From Tabrizicola sp. TH137 (GTDB lineage Bacteria; Pseudomonadota; Alphaproteobacteria; Rhodobacterales; Rhodobacteraceae), in assembly GCF_002855575.1 (NCBI RefSeq), contig NZ_PKRQ01000005.1:310001-374000 (forward strand): a stretch of DNA of 64,000 nt, written 5' to 3'. The translations under genes and the position numbers were made by a program. The notes beneath the pieces are model-generated. The model worked only from the letters and a program-made list of their open reading frames with translations, was not told the DNA's origin and did not search any database. How positions within the stretch are numbered: the first letter of the stretch is position 1; every line of letters begins with the position of its first letter. Of this stretch, positions 1 through 8,705 are shown in pieces.

Positions 1-515
1 CGGCCTTCGGCGGCGAAAGAGGTATTGGCCATCAACGCCATCGACCGATGCACGAGGTCAAGCTGCTGGACCAGGAACCGGTTGTGGCTCGCCAGATGAA
101 TCTGCTTGTGAAACCGCTTGTTCGCCCGGCTCAACAGCTTCGGATCACCGCCCAGAAGCGCGCGGTCATCCTCCACCATCCCCTTCAGGACGCGGATCTC
201 CTCTTCCGTCGCATGCCGCGCCGCCAGCCGCGCCGCCAGCCCCTCCAGCTCTGTCCGCACCGCATAAAGCTCGGCCAACTGGTTATGGTCCAGCGAGGCC
301 ACGATCAGGCTGCGCCCGTCCCGCGTCAGCATCGCCTGCGTCTCCAGCCGTTGCAGCGCCTCGCGCACCGGCGTCCGCGACACGCCCAGCCGCTCCGCCA
401 GTTCCGATTCCACCAGCCGATCGCCGGGCTTGTACAGCCCCGCCTCGATCGCCTCGAGGATCAGCGTATAGGCATCCTTCTGCACGTCGCCTCCGTCCCG
501 CTTCAGCCGGGCCAT
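1..515 (-). CDS. GntR-family transcriptional regulator with FCD domain (3' end outside window)
   Basis: About 171 residues are visible from the ATG whose complement ends at 515; the C-terminus lies beyond the left edge. Residues ~14-70 form a GntR winged helix (ILEAIEAGLYKPGDRL, then ELAERLGVSRTPVREALQRL). From ~80 on an FCD-type helical ligand domain begins (AVRTELEGLAARLA, and RFHKQIHLASHN, whose histidines usually help bind metal or ligand). FCD regulators commonly repress carboxylate or sugar-acid catabolic genes; the target here is not visible. A GTATAC-centred palindrome just upstream (528-540) fits autoregulation. It is absent from simple ORF lists only because it runs off the window. 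Confidence 0.9.
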   Translation of the reverse strand, partial: MARLKRDGGDVQKDAYTLILEAIEAGLYKPGDRLVESELAERLGVSRTPVREALQRLETQAMLTRDGRSLIVASLDHNQLAELYAVRTELEGLAARLAARHATEEEIRVLKGMVEDDRALLGGDPKLLSRANKRFHKQIHLASHNRFLVQQLDLVHRSMALMANTSFAAEG

Positions 516-527
516 CCGGCCCGGATA

Positions 528-540
528 CGATTGTATACCG
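528..540. promoter_or_regulatory. Candidate GntR operator
   Basis: The sequence ATTGTATACCG has a perfect GTATAC core with partly symmetric flanks. It sits 13-25 bases upstream of the gntR start codon. Many FCD-type GntR regulators bind TnGTATACnA-like palindromes, so autoregulation is a reasonable inference. There is no direct evidence. Confidence 0.4.
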
Positions 541-619
541 TTTGTGACACTACCCCCCGTCCCCGCCCCTTTCAACCGCCCCCATTGCCGCGCCCGCCCC
601 TTCGGGCTAGCTAGGGTTC

Positions 620-1270
620 ATGCCCGCAGAACAGTTCCGCCACATCCGCACCTGGGTCTTCGACCTCGACAACACCCTCTACCCGCCCCACATGCGCCTC
701 TTCGACCAGATCGAGGTCCGCATGACCAATTGGGTGATGCAGGCCCTCGGCGTGGACCGCGCCCATGCCGACCATCTGCGCGCCTCCTATTGGCAGCGCT
801 ACGGCACCACCCTCGCGGGCCTCATGGCCGAACACCGCATCGACCCCGAGGCCTACCTGGCCGATGTCCATGACATCGACTTCTCCGTCCTCTCCCCCGA
901 TCCCGTTCTGGCCCGACACATCGCCGCCCTGCCCGGCCGCCGCATCGTCTATACCAATGCCGACACGCCCTATGCCCATCGCGTTCTGGCCGCCCGCGGC
1001 CTCACCGGCCTCTTCGACGCGGTCTATGGCGTGGAACACGCCAAGTACCGGCCAAAGCCCGAACGTCAGGCCTTCGAGACGGTCTTCGCGCTCGACCGGC
1101 TCGATCCCGCCACAGCCGCGATGTTCGAAGATGACGCCCGCAACCTCGCCGCCCCCCACGCCATGGGCATGCGCACCGTCCATATCGCGCCCGAACCCGA
1201 ACCGGCGGACCACATCCACCACCACAGCCCCGACCTGTCGGATTTCCTCGGGCAGCTCATCCGCCGCTGA
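620..1270 (+). CDS. HAD-superfamily pyrimidine 5'-nucleotidase-like hydrolase
   Basis: 216 residues, the usual size for SDT1/YjjG-like HAD hydrolases that dephosphorylate pyrimidine mononucleotides. HAD motif I is FDLDNTLY with nucleophile D15 and acid D17. Motif II is YTNAD (T112). Motif III lysine lies in AKYRPKPE (K142 or K146). Motif IV is FEDDARN with D171/D172. The cap between motifs I and II is helical (subfamily IA). The start ATG lies about 100 bp from the divergent gntR gene. Substrate assignment is by family resemblance only. Confidence 0.88.
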   Translation: MPAEQFRHIRTWVFDLDNTLYPPHMRLFDQIEVRMTNWVMQALGVDRAHADHLRASYWQRYGTTLAGLMAEHRIDPEAYLADVHDIDFSVLSPDPVLARHIAALPGRRIVYTNADTPYAHRVLAARGLTGLFDAVYGVEHAKYRPKPERQAFETVFALDRLDPATAAMFEDDARNLAAPHAMGMRTVHIAPEPEPADHIHHHSPDLSDFLGQLIRR

Positions 1271-1343
1271 CACGAGTTCTGACCCAGATCCCGCCCACCC
1301 GCCCTGCCCCCAGCCCCCACCGACGTCAGTGCCGGAAATCGGC

Positions 1344-1366
1344 GCGACACTTGCGTCAGATGTCGC
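1344..1366. repeat. Palindromic hairpin repeat (TTGCGTCA-loop type)
   Basis: GCGACA and TGTCGC arms flank the core CTTGCGTCAGA. The layout and core match the repeat at 35441-35462, which has arms GCGAAATC/GATTTCGC around a TGCGTCA core. It lies between the HAD gene and the small membrane protein gene. Confidence 0.55.
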
Positions 1367-1452
1367 CCCCTGCGACGCCGCACCGCAGCAAGAATGTCTT
1401 GGACTTCCACCCGATCCGCCCCAGATACCCGAAAGTAAAACCGGAGTCCCAG

Positions 1453-1701
1453 ATGTCCCTTGCCATTGCCGCCCCCGCCCAGCCCAGCCTCGCCAGCCGC
1501 ATCCTCCACGCCACCCCCGTGATCGGCCATATCGCCCGCGACATCTCGCGCGACATCAGCACGATCTACTATGTGCTGACCATCCTCCTCACCCTCCTTG
1601 TCCTCGCGATCCAGACCTGGGGCCTCGCCGCCCTCGTCCTCACCGCCGTCGCCTTCGTGCCGGTGATGTTCACGCTGCTGATCTGGATCACCCTGCCCTG
1701 A
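1453..1701 (+). CDS. Small two-helix membrane protein, unknown function
   Basis: 82 residues from the ATG at 1453 (MSLAIAAPAQPS). An upstream in-frame start would add a low-complexity leader. The first ~40 residues are amphipathic. Two adjacent hydrophobic segments follow (YYVLTILLTLLVLAIQ and LVLTAVAFVPVMFTLLIWI), ending six residues before the stop. I do not recognise a family; nothing in the neighbourhood suggests a partner. Confidence 0.6.
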   Translation: MSLAIAAPAQPSLASRILHATPVIGHIARDISRDISTIYYVLTILLTLLVLAIQTWGLAALVLTAVAFVPVMFTLLIWITLP

Positions 1702-1777
1702 TCCGCCGCAGGGGCACTTTGTCGCTTCGCCTTCCCGCGCCACAGGCGTATCTCTCAGGGACAAGACGGAGGCGCGC

Positions 1778-2977
1778 ATGACCCGCGAAACGACCGATAT
1801 CCTGATCTCCGGCGGCGGCGTGGCCGGCCTCACAGCCGCCGCCGCCTTCGGCTCTGCCGGCTTCTCCGTGATCTGCGTCGATCCCGAGCCGCCCGTCACC
1901 CGGATGGAGGATGACGGTGCCGACCTCCGCACCACCGCCATCCTGCAACCCTCCCTCCCCGTGCTGGAAGCAGCCGGCCTCTGGGCCCGCCTCGCCCCCT
2001 ACGCGGCCCCCCTCCAAATCATGCGCATCATCGACGCGGGCGGCGAACATCCCGACCCCCGCATCGTCAAGGATTTCGACGCCGCCGACATCTCGGATCA
2101 ACCCTTCGGCTGGAACCTGCCCAACTGGCTCCTGCGGCGCGAGATGGTCGCCCGCCTTGCCGACCTCCCGAACGTCTCCTTCCGCCCCGGCCTCGCCACC
2201 ACCCGCCTCCTGACGCGCGAGAGCGAGGCGCTCGCCACCCTCTCCGACGGCAGCCGCATCGCCGCCCGCCTCGTCATCGCCGCCGATGGCCGCAACTCGG
2301 CCATGCGCGAGGCGCTGGAGATCCCGGTGAAAACCACCCGCTATGGCCAGAAGGCGCTCGCCTTCGCCGTGACCCACCCGATCCCCCACCGCAATATCTC
2401 GACCGAAATCCACCGCTCCGGCGGCCCCTTCACCCTCGTCCCCCTGCCGGATCGGGACGGATTGCCCTGTTCCGCCATCGTCTGGATGGAGACGGGGCCG
2501 AATGTCGAACGCCTCGCCGCGCTCCCGGTGGCGGAATTCGAGGCCGAGATGAACACCCGTTCCTGCCATATCCTCGGGCCGCTGACACTGGTCAGCCGCC
2601 GCTCGGTCTGGCCCATCATCAGCCAGATCGCCGACCGCATGGCGGGCGAACGCACCGCCCTGATGGCCGAGGCCGCGCATGTCGTGCCCCCCATCGGGGC
2701 GCAGGGGCTGAACATGTCACTCGCCGATCTGCGCGTCCTTCTGGACCTCGCACAGGCCGACCGCGCGCAGCTTGGCAGCGCCAGGATGCTCGACGCCTAT
2801 CACCGCGCCCGCCATCTGGAGGTGCAGGCCCGCGTCACGGGGATCGACGCGCTCAACCGCGCCTCGATGATGGGCGCGCAAGGCCTGCGCGACCTGCGGG
2901 CGACGGTGCTGAACGCGCTCTACTCCGTCGCCCCGGTGCGCAAGACGCTCATGCGCGCAGGGCTCGGCGTCCGCTAA
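1778..2977 (+). CDS. UbiH/UbiF/COQ6-family FAD-dependent monooxygenase
   Basis: 399 residues, the normal length for flavoprotein hydroxylases that hydroxylate the ubiquinone ring. The N-terminal FAD-binding Rossmann motif is GGGVAGLTAAAAF (G12-G17). The mid-protein DG motif is AADGRNSAMRE. The C-terminal FAD motif reads LMAEAAHVVPPIGAQGLNMSLADL; family members normally have GDAAH there, so the conserved Gly-Asp is replaced by Ala-Glu (Glu keeps the charge). A GGAGG Shine-Dalgarno precedes the ATG. Ubiquinone biosynthesis is the likely role, though related enzymes act on other aromatics. Confidence 0.85.
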   Translation: MTRETTDILISGGGVAGLTAAAAFGSAGFSVICVDPEPPVTRMEDDGADLRTTAILQPSLPVLEAAGLWARLAPYAAPLQIMRIIDAGGEHPDPRIVKDFDAADISDQPFGWNLPNWLLRREMVARLADLPNVSFRPGLATTRLLTRESEALATLSDGSRIAARLVIAADGRNSAMREALEIPVKTTRYGQKALAFAVTHPIPHRNISTEIHRSGGPFTLVPLPDRDGLPCSAIVWMETGPNVERLAALPVAEFEAEMNTRSCHILGPLTLVSRRSVWPIISQIADRMAGERTALMAEAAHVVPPIGAQGLNMSLADLRVLLDLAQADRAQLGSARMLDAYHRARHLEVQARVTGIDALNRASMMGAQGLRDLRATVLNALYSVAPVRKTLMRAGLGVR

Positions 2978-2981
2978 GCGC

Positions 2982-3039
2982 AAGAATTTTCATCCGAAAA
3001 TTCTTCCCCTCCGAAAAATCTTCGTACGAAGATTTTTCG
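2982..3039. repeat. Two adjacent intergenic palindromes
   Basis: Hairpin one (2982-3005) has arms AAGAATTTTC / GAAAATTCTT. Hairpin two (3012-3039) is a perfect 28-bp palindrome centred on TCGTACGA with arms CGAAAAATCT / AGATTTTTCG. They separate convergent genes (ubiH-like and the aminotransferase) and could terminate transcription from both sides. They belong to the palindrome family described in the findings. Confidence 0.7.
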
Positions 3040-3070
3040 CCCCGCGCGGCAAGCCGCGCAGGCGCGAGGG

Positions 3071-4198
3071 TCAAAGAACCGCTTCGACAGCCCGCTCCAG
3101 CCGCGCCACCGTGGCCGGCACGTCTTTCAGCTTGTCCAGCCCGAAGAGCCCAAGGCGAAAGGTCTTGAACTCCGGCCCCTCGCCCACTTGCAAGGGCACG
3201 CCCGCCGCGATCTGCAAGCCTTCGGCGCGGAATTTCGCGCCGTTCTGCACCTCGGGCTGGTCGGTATAGCTCACCACCACGCCGGGGGCCTGATAGCCCT
3301 CCGCCGCGACCGAAGGCACGCCCTTCTTCGCCAGCAGCCCGCGCACCGCCTGCCCCAATTCCCATTGCGCCGCCTTGGCGGCGGCAAAGCCCATGGCCTT
3401 GGTTTCCAGCATCGCGTCGCGGAAACCCAGAATGGCATCGGTCGGCATGGTGGCATGATAGGCATGGCCGCCATTCTCATAGGCCGCCATGATCGCCCGC
3501 CATTTCTTCAGGTCGAGGGCAAAGGAATTGCTGTCCGTCGCCGCCAGCCGCTCTTCGCCCAACGGCGACAGCACCACCACCCCGGCCGAGGGCGAGGCCG
3601 ACCATCCCTTCTGCGGGGCGGAAATCAGCACATCCACCCCCGTCGCCACCATATCCACCCAGATGCAGCCCGAGGCGATGCAATCCAGCACCATGATCGC
3701 CCCCACCTCATGCGCGGCAGCGGCCACCTTGGCGATATAGTCGTCGGGCAGGATGATCCCCGCGCTCGTCTCCACATGCGGGGCAAAGACGGCTTCGGGC
3801 TTCACCTCGCGAATCTTCGCGACAACCTCCTCCACCGGCGGCGGCGCATAGGGCGCGCGCGGATCGTTCCCGGTCTGCCGGGCCATCACCACCGTCGTCT
3901 GCGCGGTGAACCCGCCCGCCTCGAAGATCTGCGTCCAGCGGAAGGAAAACCAGCCGTTCCGCACCACCAGCACCGACCCCTTGCCGAACTGCCGCGCCAC
4001 GGCCTCCATCGCATAGGTCCCGCCGCCCGGCACCAGCGCCACGGCCGATCCGTGATAGACCTCCTTCAGCAGGCCCGACACATCCCTCATCACCCCCTGG
4101 AACCGCGCCGACATGTGGTTCAGGCTCCGGTCGGTGAAGACGACCGAAAACTCCTGCAATCCCTCCGGGTCGATATGTGCATGCGGCAGCGTGGTCAT
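3071..4198 (-). CDS. Class V PLP-dependent aminotransferase (alanine/serine-glyoxylate type)
   Basis: 375 residues from the start MTTLPHAHID, preceded by a GGGAGTAGAGAG Shine-Dalgarno; an ATG 24 codons further upstream looks spurious. The fold-type I signature is clear: a PGGGTYAMEAVARQF phosphate-binding loop, the cofactor aspartate in MVLDCIASG, and the PLP lysine in ISAPQKGWSASP. The family moves amino groups between alanine, serine or aspartate and glyoxylate; the actual donor cannot be read from sequence. It is followed upstream by two Lrp/AsnC regulators on the same strand, which may sense an amino acid related to it. Confidence 0.85.
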   Translation of the reverse strand: MTTLPHAHIDPEGLQEFSVVFTDRSLNHMSARFQGVMRDVSGLLKEVYHGSAVALVPGGGTYAMEAVARQFGKGSVLVVRNGWFSFRWTQIFEAGGFTAQTTVVMARQTGNDPRAPYAPPPVEEVVAKIREVKPEAVFAPHVETSAGIILPDDYIAKVAAAAHEVGAIMVLDCIASGCIWVDMVATGVDVLISAPQKGWSASPSAGVVVLSPLGEERLAATDSNSFALDLKKWRAIMAAYENGGHAYHATMPTDAILGFRDAMLETKAMGFAAAKAAQWELGQAVRGLLAKKGVPSVAAEGYQAPGVVVSYTDQPEVQNGAKFRAEGLQIAAGVPLQVGEGPEFKTFRLGLFGLDKLKDVPATVARLERAVEAVL

Positions 4199-4321
4199 GG
4201 TCTCTCTACTCCCTGTCTTTCCAGCCCAATATGGCGCGCCCCGCGCCGGAAACCAGCCTGTTTCCGACATGTCGCAAAGCGTCCCACCGACGCATCCGTC
4301 AGGCAGAGCAGAGACCGCCCC

Positions 4322-4780
4322 CTAGCCCAGCGGCCCCGGCCGCCGCTCTTCGGTCAAAAGCACATTCGCCTCCACATTCCCCACCCCCGGCAGCGTCATG
4401 ATCCGCCGCCGCAGCACCCGCTCGAAATCCGCGATATCCCGCGCCACCACCCGCAGCCGGTAATCGAACAGCCCCAGCACATGCTGCACCACCTGCACTT
4501 CCGGGATCGCCACCACCGCCCGCTCGAAATCCTCCAACGACACCCGCCCCCGCGTCGCCAGCTTCACCCCCAGGAACACCGTCACCCCGAACCCCAGCGC
4601 CGCGCGGTCCACCTCCACCCGCCGCCCGGCGATCACCCCCGCCTCCTCCAGCCGCTTCACCCGCCGCCAGGCCGCCGGCTGGCTCAACCCCAGCCGCCGC
4701 CCCAATTCCCCCGCCGACAGCCCCCCATCCCCCGCCAGCGCCCGGCAGATCGCCCGGTCCACATCATCCAGATCAATCAC
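4322..4780 (-). CDS. Lrp/AsnC-family transcriptional regulator (second of pair)
   Basis: 152 residues. The N-terminal AsnC-type helix-turn-helix is GELGRRLGLSQPAAWRRVKRL (residues ~24-44). A RAM (ligand-binding, oligomerising) domain follows, ending with LPGVGNVEANVLLTEE. The start codon overlaps the stop of the upstream regulator gene as ATGA (4777-4780), so the two are translationally coupled. Tandem Lrp paralogues may form heteromers or divide ligand specificity. The effector is probably an amino acid. Confidence 0.9.
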   Translation of the reverse strand: MIDLDDVDRAICRALAGDGGLSAGELGRRLGLSQPAAWRRVKRLEEAGVIAGRRVEVDRAALGFGVTVFLGVKLATRGRVSLEDFERAVVAIPEVQVVQHVLGLFDYRLRVVARDIADFERVLRRRIMTLPGVGNVEANVLLTEERRPGPLG

Positions 4781-5232
4781 AGCGGCACCGCCTCCCCCTC
4801 CTTGATGGTGGAAATCAGCATCAACGCCTCCAGCTCCGCGATATGCGGCAGGGTCAGGATGCGCGCCCGATAGATCTCCTGATAATGCGCCATATCCCGC
4901 GCGATCACGTTCAGCCGCACATCCACCCGGCCCAGAAACGTCTCGATGGCCAGAACCTCCGGCACCTCCCGCGCCGCCGCGATGAAGGCGTCAAAGGCCC
5001 GCGGGTCCGTCTTGTCCAGCGTGAACCGCAACGACACCTCCACCCCATAGCCCAGCGCGCGCCAGTCGATCACCGCCCGCTCCGCCCGGATCACCCCCGC
5101 CGCCTGCATCCGCTCCAGCCGCCGCCACAGCGTCGCCACCGTCACCCCCGCCCGCGCCGCCAGCTCCGCCCGCGCCATCCCCGGCTCCGCCAGATACTGC
5201 CGCAGGATCCGCCGATCCGTCTCGTCAAGCAT
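4777..5232 (-). CDS. Lrp/AsnC-family transcriptional regulator (first of pair)
   Basis: 151 residues from MLDETDRRILRQYLAEPG, the canonical Lrp N-terminus; an ATG 22 codons upstream gives a non-family leader. The HTH region is AELAARAGVTVATLWRRLERM. The RAM domain ends LPHIAELEALMLISTIKEG. It is divergent from ilvC with about 130 bp between start codons, so it could control branched-chain amino acid synthesis as Lrp does elsewhere. That link is inference from position. Confidence 0.9.
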   Translation of the reverse strand: MLDETDRRILRQYLAEPGMARAELAARAGVTVATLWRRLERMQAAGVIRAERAVIDWRALGYGVEVSLRFTLDKTDPRAFDAFIAAAREVPEVLAIETFLGRVDVRLNVIARDMAHYQEIYRARILTLPHIAELEALMLISTIKEGEAVPL

Positions 5233-5265
5233 GATCCATCCACCAAACCGCCATCCAACGCATGA

Positions 5266-6384
<1,119 letters not shown>

Positions 6385-6410
6385 TCTTTAGCGTCGGTTG
6401 CGATTGGGGG

Positions 6411-6432
6411 GGGCGGTCCGGGAGGGCCGCCC
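6411..6432 (+). terminator. GC-rich hairpin after ilvC
   Basis: GGGCGGTCC / GGGCCGCCC arms with a short loop lie 27 bp after the ilvC stop. No clear T-run follows, so it may be a weak terminator or an mRNA-stabilising structure. Confidence 0.5.
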
Positions 6433-6450
6433 TGTAGCCCATATTAACGT

Positions 6451-7611
6451 TCAGAAGTCCGCGTCTAAATCAGTCGCGTCTTCATCAACAGTGGCCTCTA
6501 TTGCTTTCACATTTGCATTTGTAAGGTGCCAGCGTGACCCAATTCTTTCAAGGTCACCATTTACCACAACCGGAAACTTAGATCTGTGCGCCATCACAGC
6601 GGCCTCATAGTTCGCTTGGTCAAGTGACGCCGTAACTGACTGCAACTGACCGTCGATGTCTGCCTTCAAAGACACGGTCCCATCATAGTCTTCCTGCTTT
6701 CTGGCCAGCTTATTGACTACACCATACAACGTGACCGAAGGGCGGGGGCGTTTTTCCCTCAGCTTGCGTGCCGCCTCCCTAAATATAGCAGCGTCGTCAT
6801 CACCAAAGTTGAAGCGCGAAATCTTTTTTGGAACTGGGCGGGTAAATGCCCATTCTAATGACAACTCAATTCTGTTAACTGAACCTATCATCCTTGCCAG
6901 CGCCTCACATAGATTAGCGCTTACTCCATTTGCAACAGACGCCTCAAATGTTTCAAGCCCGCGGCCACTTCCAACTTCCTCAGCCGCGCCACGAAGCGCC
7001 GCCAGTCCATCCACTAGCCTTCTAGAAACACGGCGCTCAATTGGCTCATCAGCCAAAGGCGCCCATTCTTCAACAAGCGTATGCTGCAAAGTCGGCGGAA
7101 CCTTGCTTAGTAAGTTTACTACATAGCTACCTTGCCGAGTCTGCCCAAGACGCACCGTCTTAAGAAAGTCCATTGCTTCCTTATTCGCTCCCGCTCGATA
7201 AACGGGTTGCGGAGAGGAAATCGAGCATGCAGCGGCAAGCAAAGCTTCCTTCGCTTGCTCAATCATGCTGATTCCAGCCTCTACTCCAATTGAACCATCG
7301 TCATATGCATCTATTGCTCTAACTCGGAATACATCGTTCTCAGCATCGATCAAGCGGTGATACACTTCCTCTTGATCGCGACCCATCTGCTCCGAAAAGA
7401 CCTCAAGCAACGTTGAGACGATTGACACATAATCTACGATTCTTGAGCTCTTTGGAATGAGCGTTTCGGCACCCATATCCTTATTGGAATAGATATCAGC
7501 GAAATCTCGGTATCTTCCTTGAACCTCCCAACCCAAACTACGCGCAAACGCAGCAATCGCCGCAGGAGAAACTGCAGCAATCGCGTCCTCATCCACAATC
7601 AGCGAACGCAT
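6451..7611 (-). CDS. Unknown 386-aa protein, partner of DUF4365 gene
   Basis: 386 residues with no family I can name. It is soluble, with no signal peptide or membrane segment. The N-terminus reads DEDAIAAVSPAAIAAFARSLGWE; the middle is largely helical; the C-terminal ~110 residues look like an alpha/beta module (SLKADIDGQLQSVTASL, then FPVVVNGDLERIGSRWHL). Its ATG shares one base with the stop of the DUF4365 gene (TGATG at 7609-7613), indicating translational coupling. Sampled lines in the pair are about 43% G+C against about two thirds in the flanks, which suggests horizontal transfer. Function unknown; joint action with the DUF4365 protein is inferred. Confidence 0.85.
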   Translation of the reverse strand: MRSLIVDEDAIAAVSPAAIAAFARSLGWEVQGRYRDFADIYSNKDMGAETLIPKSSRIVDYVSIVSTLLEVFSEQMGRDQEEVYHRLIDAENDVFRVRAIDAYDDGSIGVEAGISMIEQAKEALLAAACSISSPQPVYRAGANKEAMDFLKTVRLGQTRQGSYVVNLLSKVPPTLQHTLVEEWAPLADEPIERRVSRRLVDGLAALRGAAEEVGSGRGLETFEASVANGVSANLCEALARMIGSVNRIELSLEWAFTRPVPKKISRFNFGDDDAAIFREAARKLREKRPRPSVTLYGVVNKLARKQEDYDGTVSLKADIDGQLQSVTASLDQANYEAAVMAHRSKFPVVVNGDLERIGSRWHLTNANVKAIEATVDEDATDLDADF

Positions 7612-8114
7612 CAGATTCTTCCGTCCTTAGCGAGGCCCATCAGTCTTGTTAGTTCAGACACTGACAACACTTGCGAACTCGGGACCCTGATCGTAACACT
7701 TACGTCGTTCTCACTCTGTGGTAAACCACTCAATGACACCCAGTAAGCGCACTTTCGCATCACCAATTGGTTCCGATCACTCTCAAGCCATTGGGATCTA
7801 TCGCGGGGCATCTCGTAGACCATCAGAAGTCTCGGATGACCAGAAGGCTCAATTAAAAGGTCATAGTTGCGCTTCTTTAAAGGAAACGAGAAATACCCGT
7901 TATCCTCAGATCCTAGGTTTTTTGTAGCCTTTATCTGCCAATCTATTTGCGGAAAACCATGCAATCCACCCCGCACAATTAAGTCCGTTCCAGTTCGGTC
8001 CAGATTTTGCTCAGCAAAAACAAATCCGGCGGCACTCGCTAGGGCTTTCAGGTAGACGACTGAAAGCTGTTCTTGGATGTCAGATTCCGCCAATAGCATG
8101 AGATCACTCCACAA
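7611..8114 (-). CDS. DUF4365-domain protein, possible PD-(D/E)XK-like fold
   Basis: 167 residues that fit the DUF4365 pattern: an N-terminal helix (EQLSVVYLKALASAAGF), then GTDLIV, IDWQIKAT, a YDLLI strand, LLMVYEMP and AYWVSLSG. D44 and Q60-x-K62 in GTD...WQIK resemble the acidic and Q/E-x-K positions of PD-(D/E)XK nucleases, so a nuclease-like core is plausible but unproven. The start may instead be the ATG at 8099 (MLLAESDIQEQ). It is the upstream gene of the coupled AT-rich pair between ilvC and glmM. Confidence 0.85.
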   Translation of the reverse strand: MWSDLMLLAESDIQEQLSVVYLKALASAAGFVFAEQNLDRTGTDLIVRGGLHGFPQIDWQIKATKNLGSEDNGYFSFPLKKRNYDLLIEPSGHPRLLMVYEMPRDRSQWLESDRNQLVMRKCAYWVSLSGLPQSENDVSVTIRVPSSQVLSVSELTRLMGLAKDGRI

Positions 8115-8318
8115 CCGTCTAACGCACTCACGATGCCATCAAATTCACCAAATGCACAGCCCCCTTACTAGTCCCTATCTTTCCCCCCACAAAAGGCGCA
8201 TACCCCCTACAGCCCTCCGAACACGGGGGGCGTGACGGGCCGTTGGGGGTCCGGGATGCGCCGCCCTTGGGCCCCGCGCCCCGCAGCCCCGGCCCGAATG
8301 TCCGGAAAGGACAGACCG

Positions 8319-8495
8319 ATGGGCGTTTCCACCCCCAAGACCCCGTTCAACCTCGCCGAATTCCTGTCGCAGAAGGCCCCTCCCGGCTCCCGCCGCAAAC
8401 CGGCCTGGAACCGGCCCCGCAGCGCCGCCCCCGCCAATGACGAGGCGACCGAGACGGAGAGCGAAGACTCCCGTTCCGCGACCAAGGAAGAGTGA
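8319..8495 (+). CDS. Small hypothetical protein
   Basis: 58 residues from ATG 8319 (MGVSTPKTPFNLAEFLSQKAPP), chosen because GGAAAGGACAG sits just upstream. The N-terminal half is hydrophobic/amphipathic and the tail is acidic and serine-rich (ETESEDSRSATKEE). No family is recognised and it may be lineage-specific. It is convergent with glmM. Reality rests on the Shine-Dalgarno and the non-repetitive composition only. Confidence 0.45.
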   Translation: MGVSTPKTPFNLAEFLSQKAPPGSRRKPAWNRPRSAAPANDEATETESEDSRSATKEE

Positions 8496-8660
8496 CGCGG
8501 GCCTGTCCCGAGACCCCGCCCCGGACGTGATCCGGGGCCTCCACCCACCACCCCGCAGCCCGGCCCCGCCGGGACCGCGCCTATCGGTGCAAGGCGCAGC
8601 GATAAACCAGCGCTATCCCTGCGTTGCGCAAAACCCGCCTGACCGCGCGCTGCGTGGCCA

Positions 8661-8696
8661 CAGTTTGCGGCACAGTTTGCGGCACGCTTTGCGGCA
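8661..8696. repeat. 12-bp tandem repeat, three copies
   Basis: CAGTTTGCGGCA occurs twice exactly (8661-8672, 8673-8684), followed by a third copy differing at two positions (CGCTTTGCGGCA, 8685-8696). It lies just downstream of the glmM stop in the convergent gap. Confidence 0.7.
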
Positions 8697-8705
8697 CGGC
8701 CGAAA

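Noticed and set aside
48-614. 188-aa plus-strand ORF at the left edge
   Set aside because: It is the complement of the GntR regulator, which has clear HTH and FCD motifs; the plus-strand product is Arg/Pro/Gln-rich and family-less.
1344-3039. Palindromes considered as tRNA or small RNA genes
   Set aside because: Simple hairpins without cloverleaf features or T-loop sequence; no promoter visible.
6385-8318. AT-rich island considered as a prophage or integrative element
   Set aside because: Only two genes, no integrase, no flanking tRNA and no direct repeats that I could find. Kept as a transfer candidate but not called a mobile element.
8661-8696. Three 12-bp tandem repeats considered as a CRISPR remnant
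   Set aside because: Units are contiguous with no spacers and no cas genes are nearby; a simple tandem repeat.
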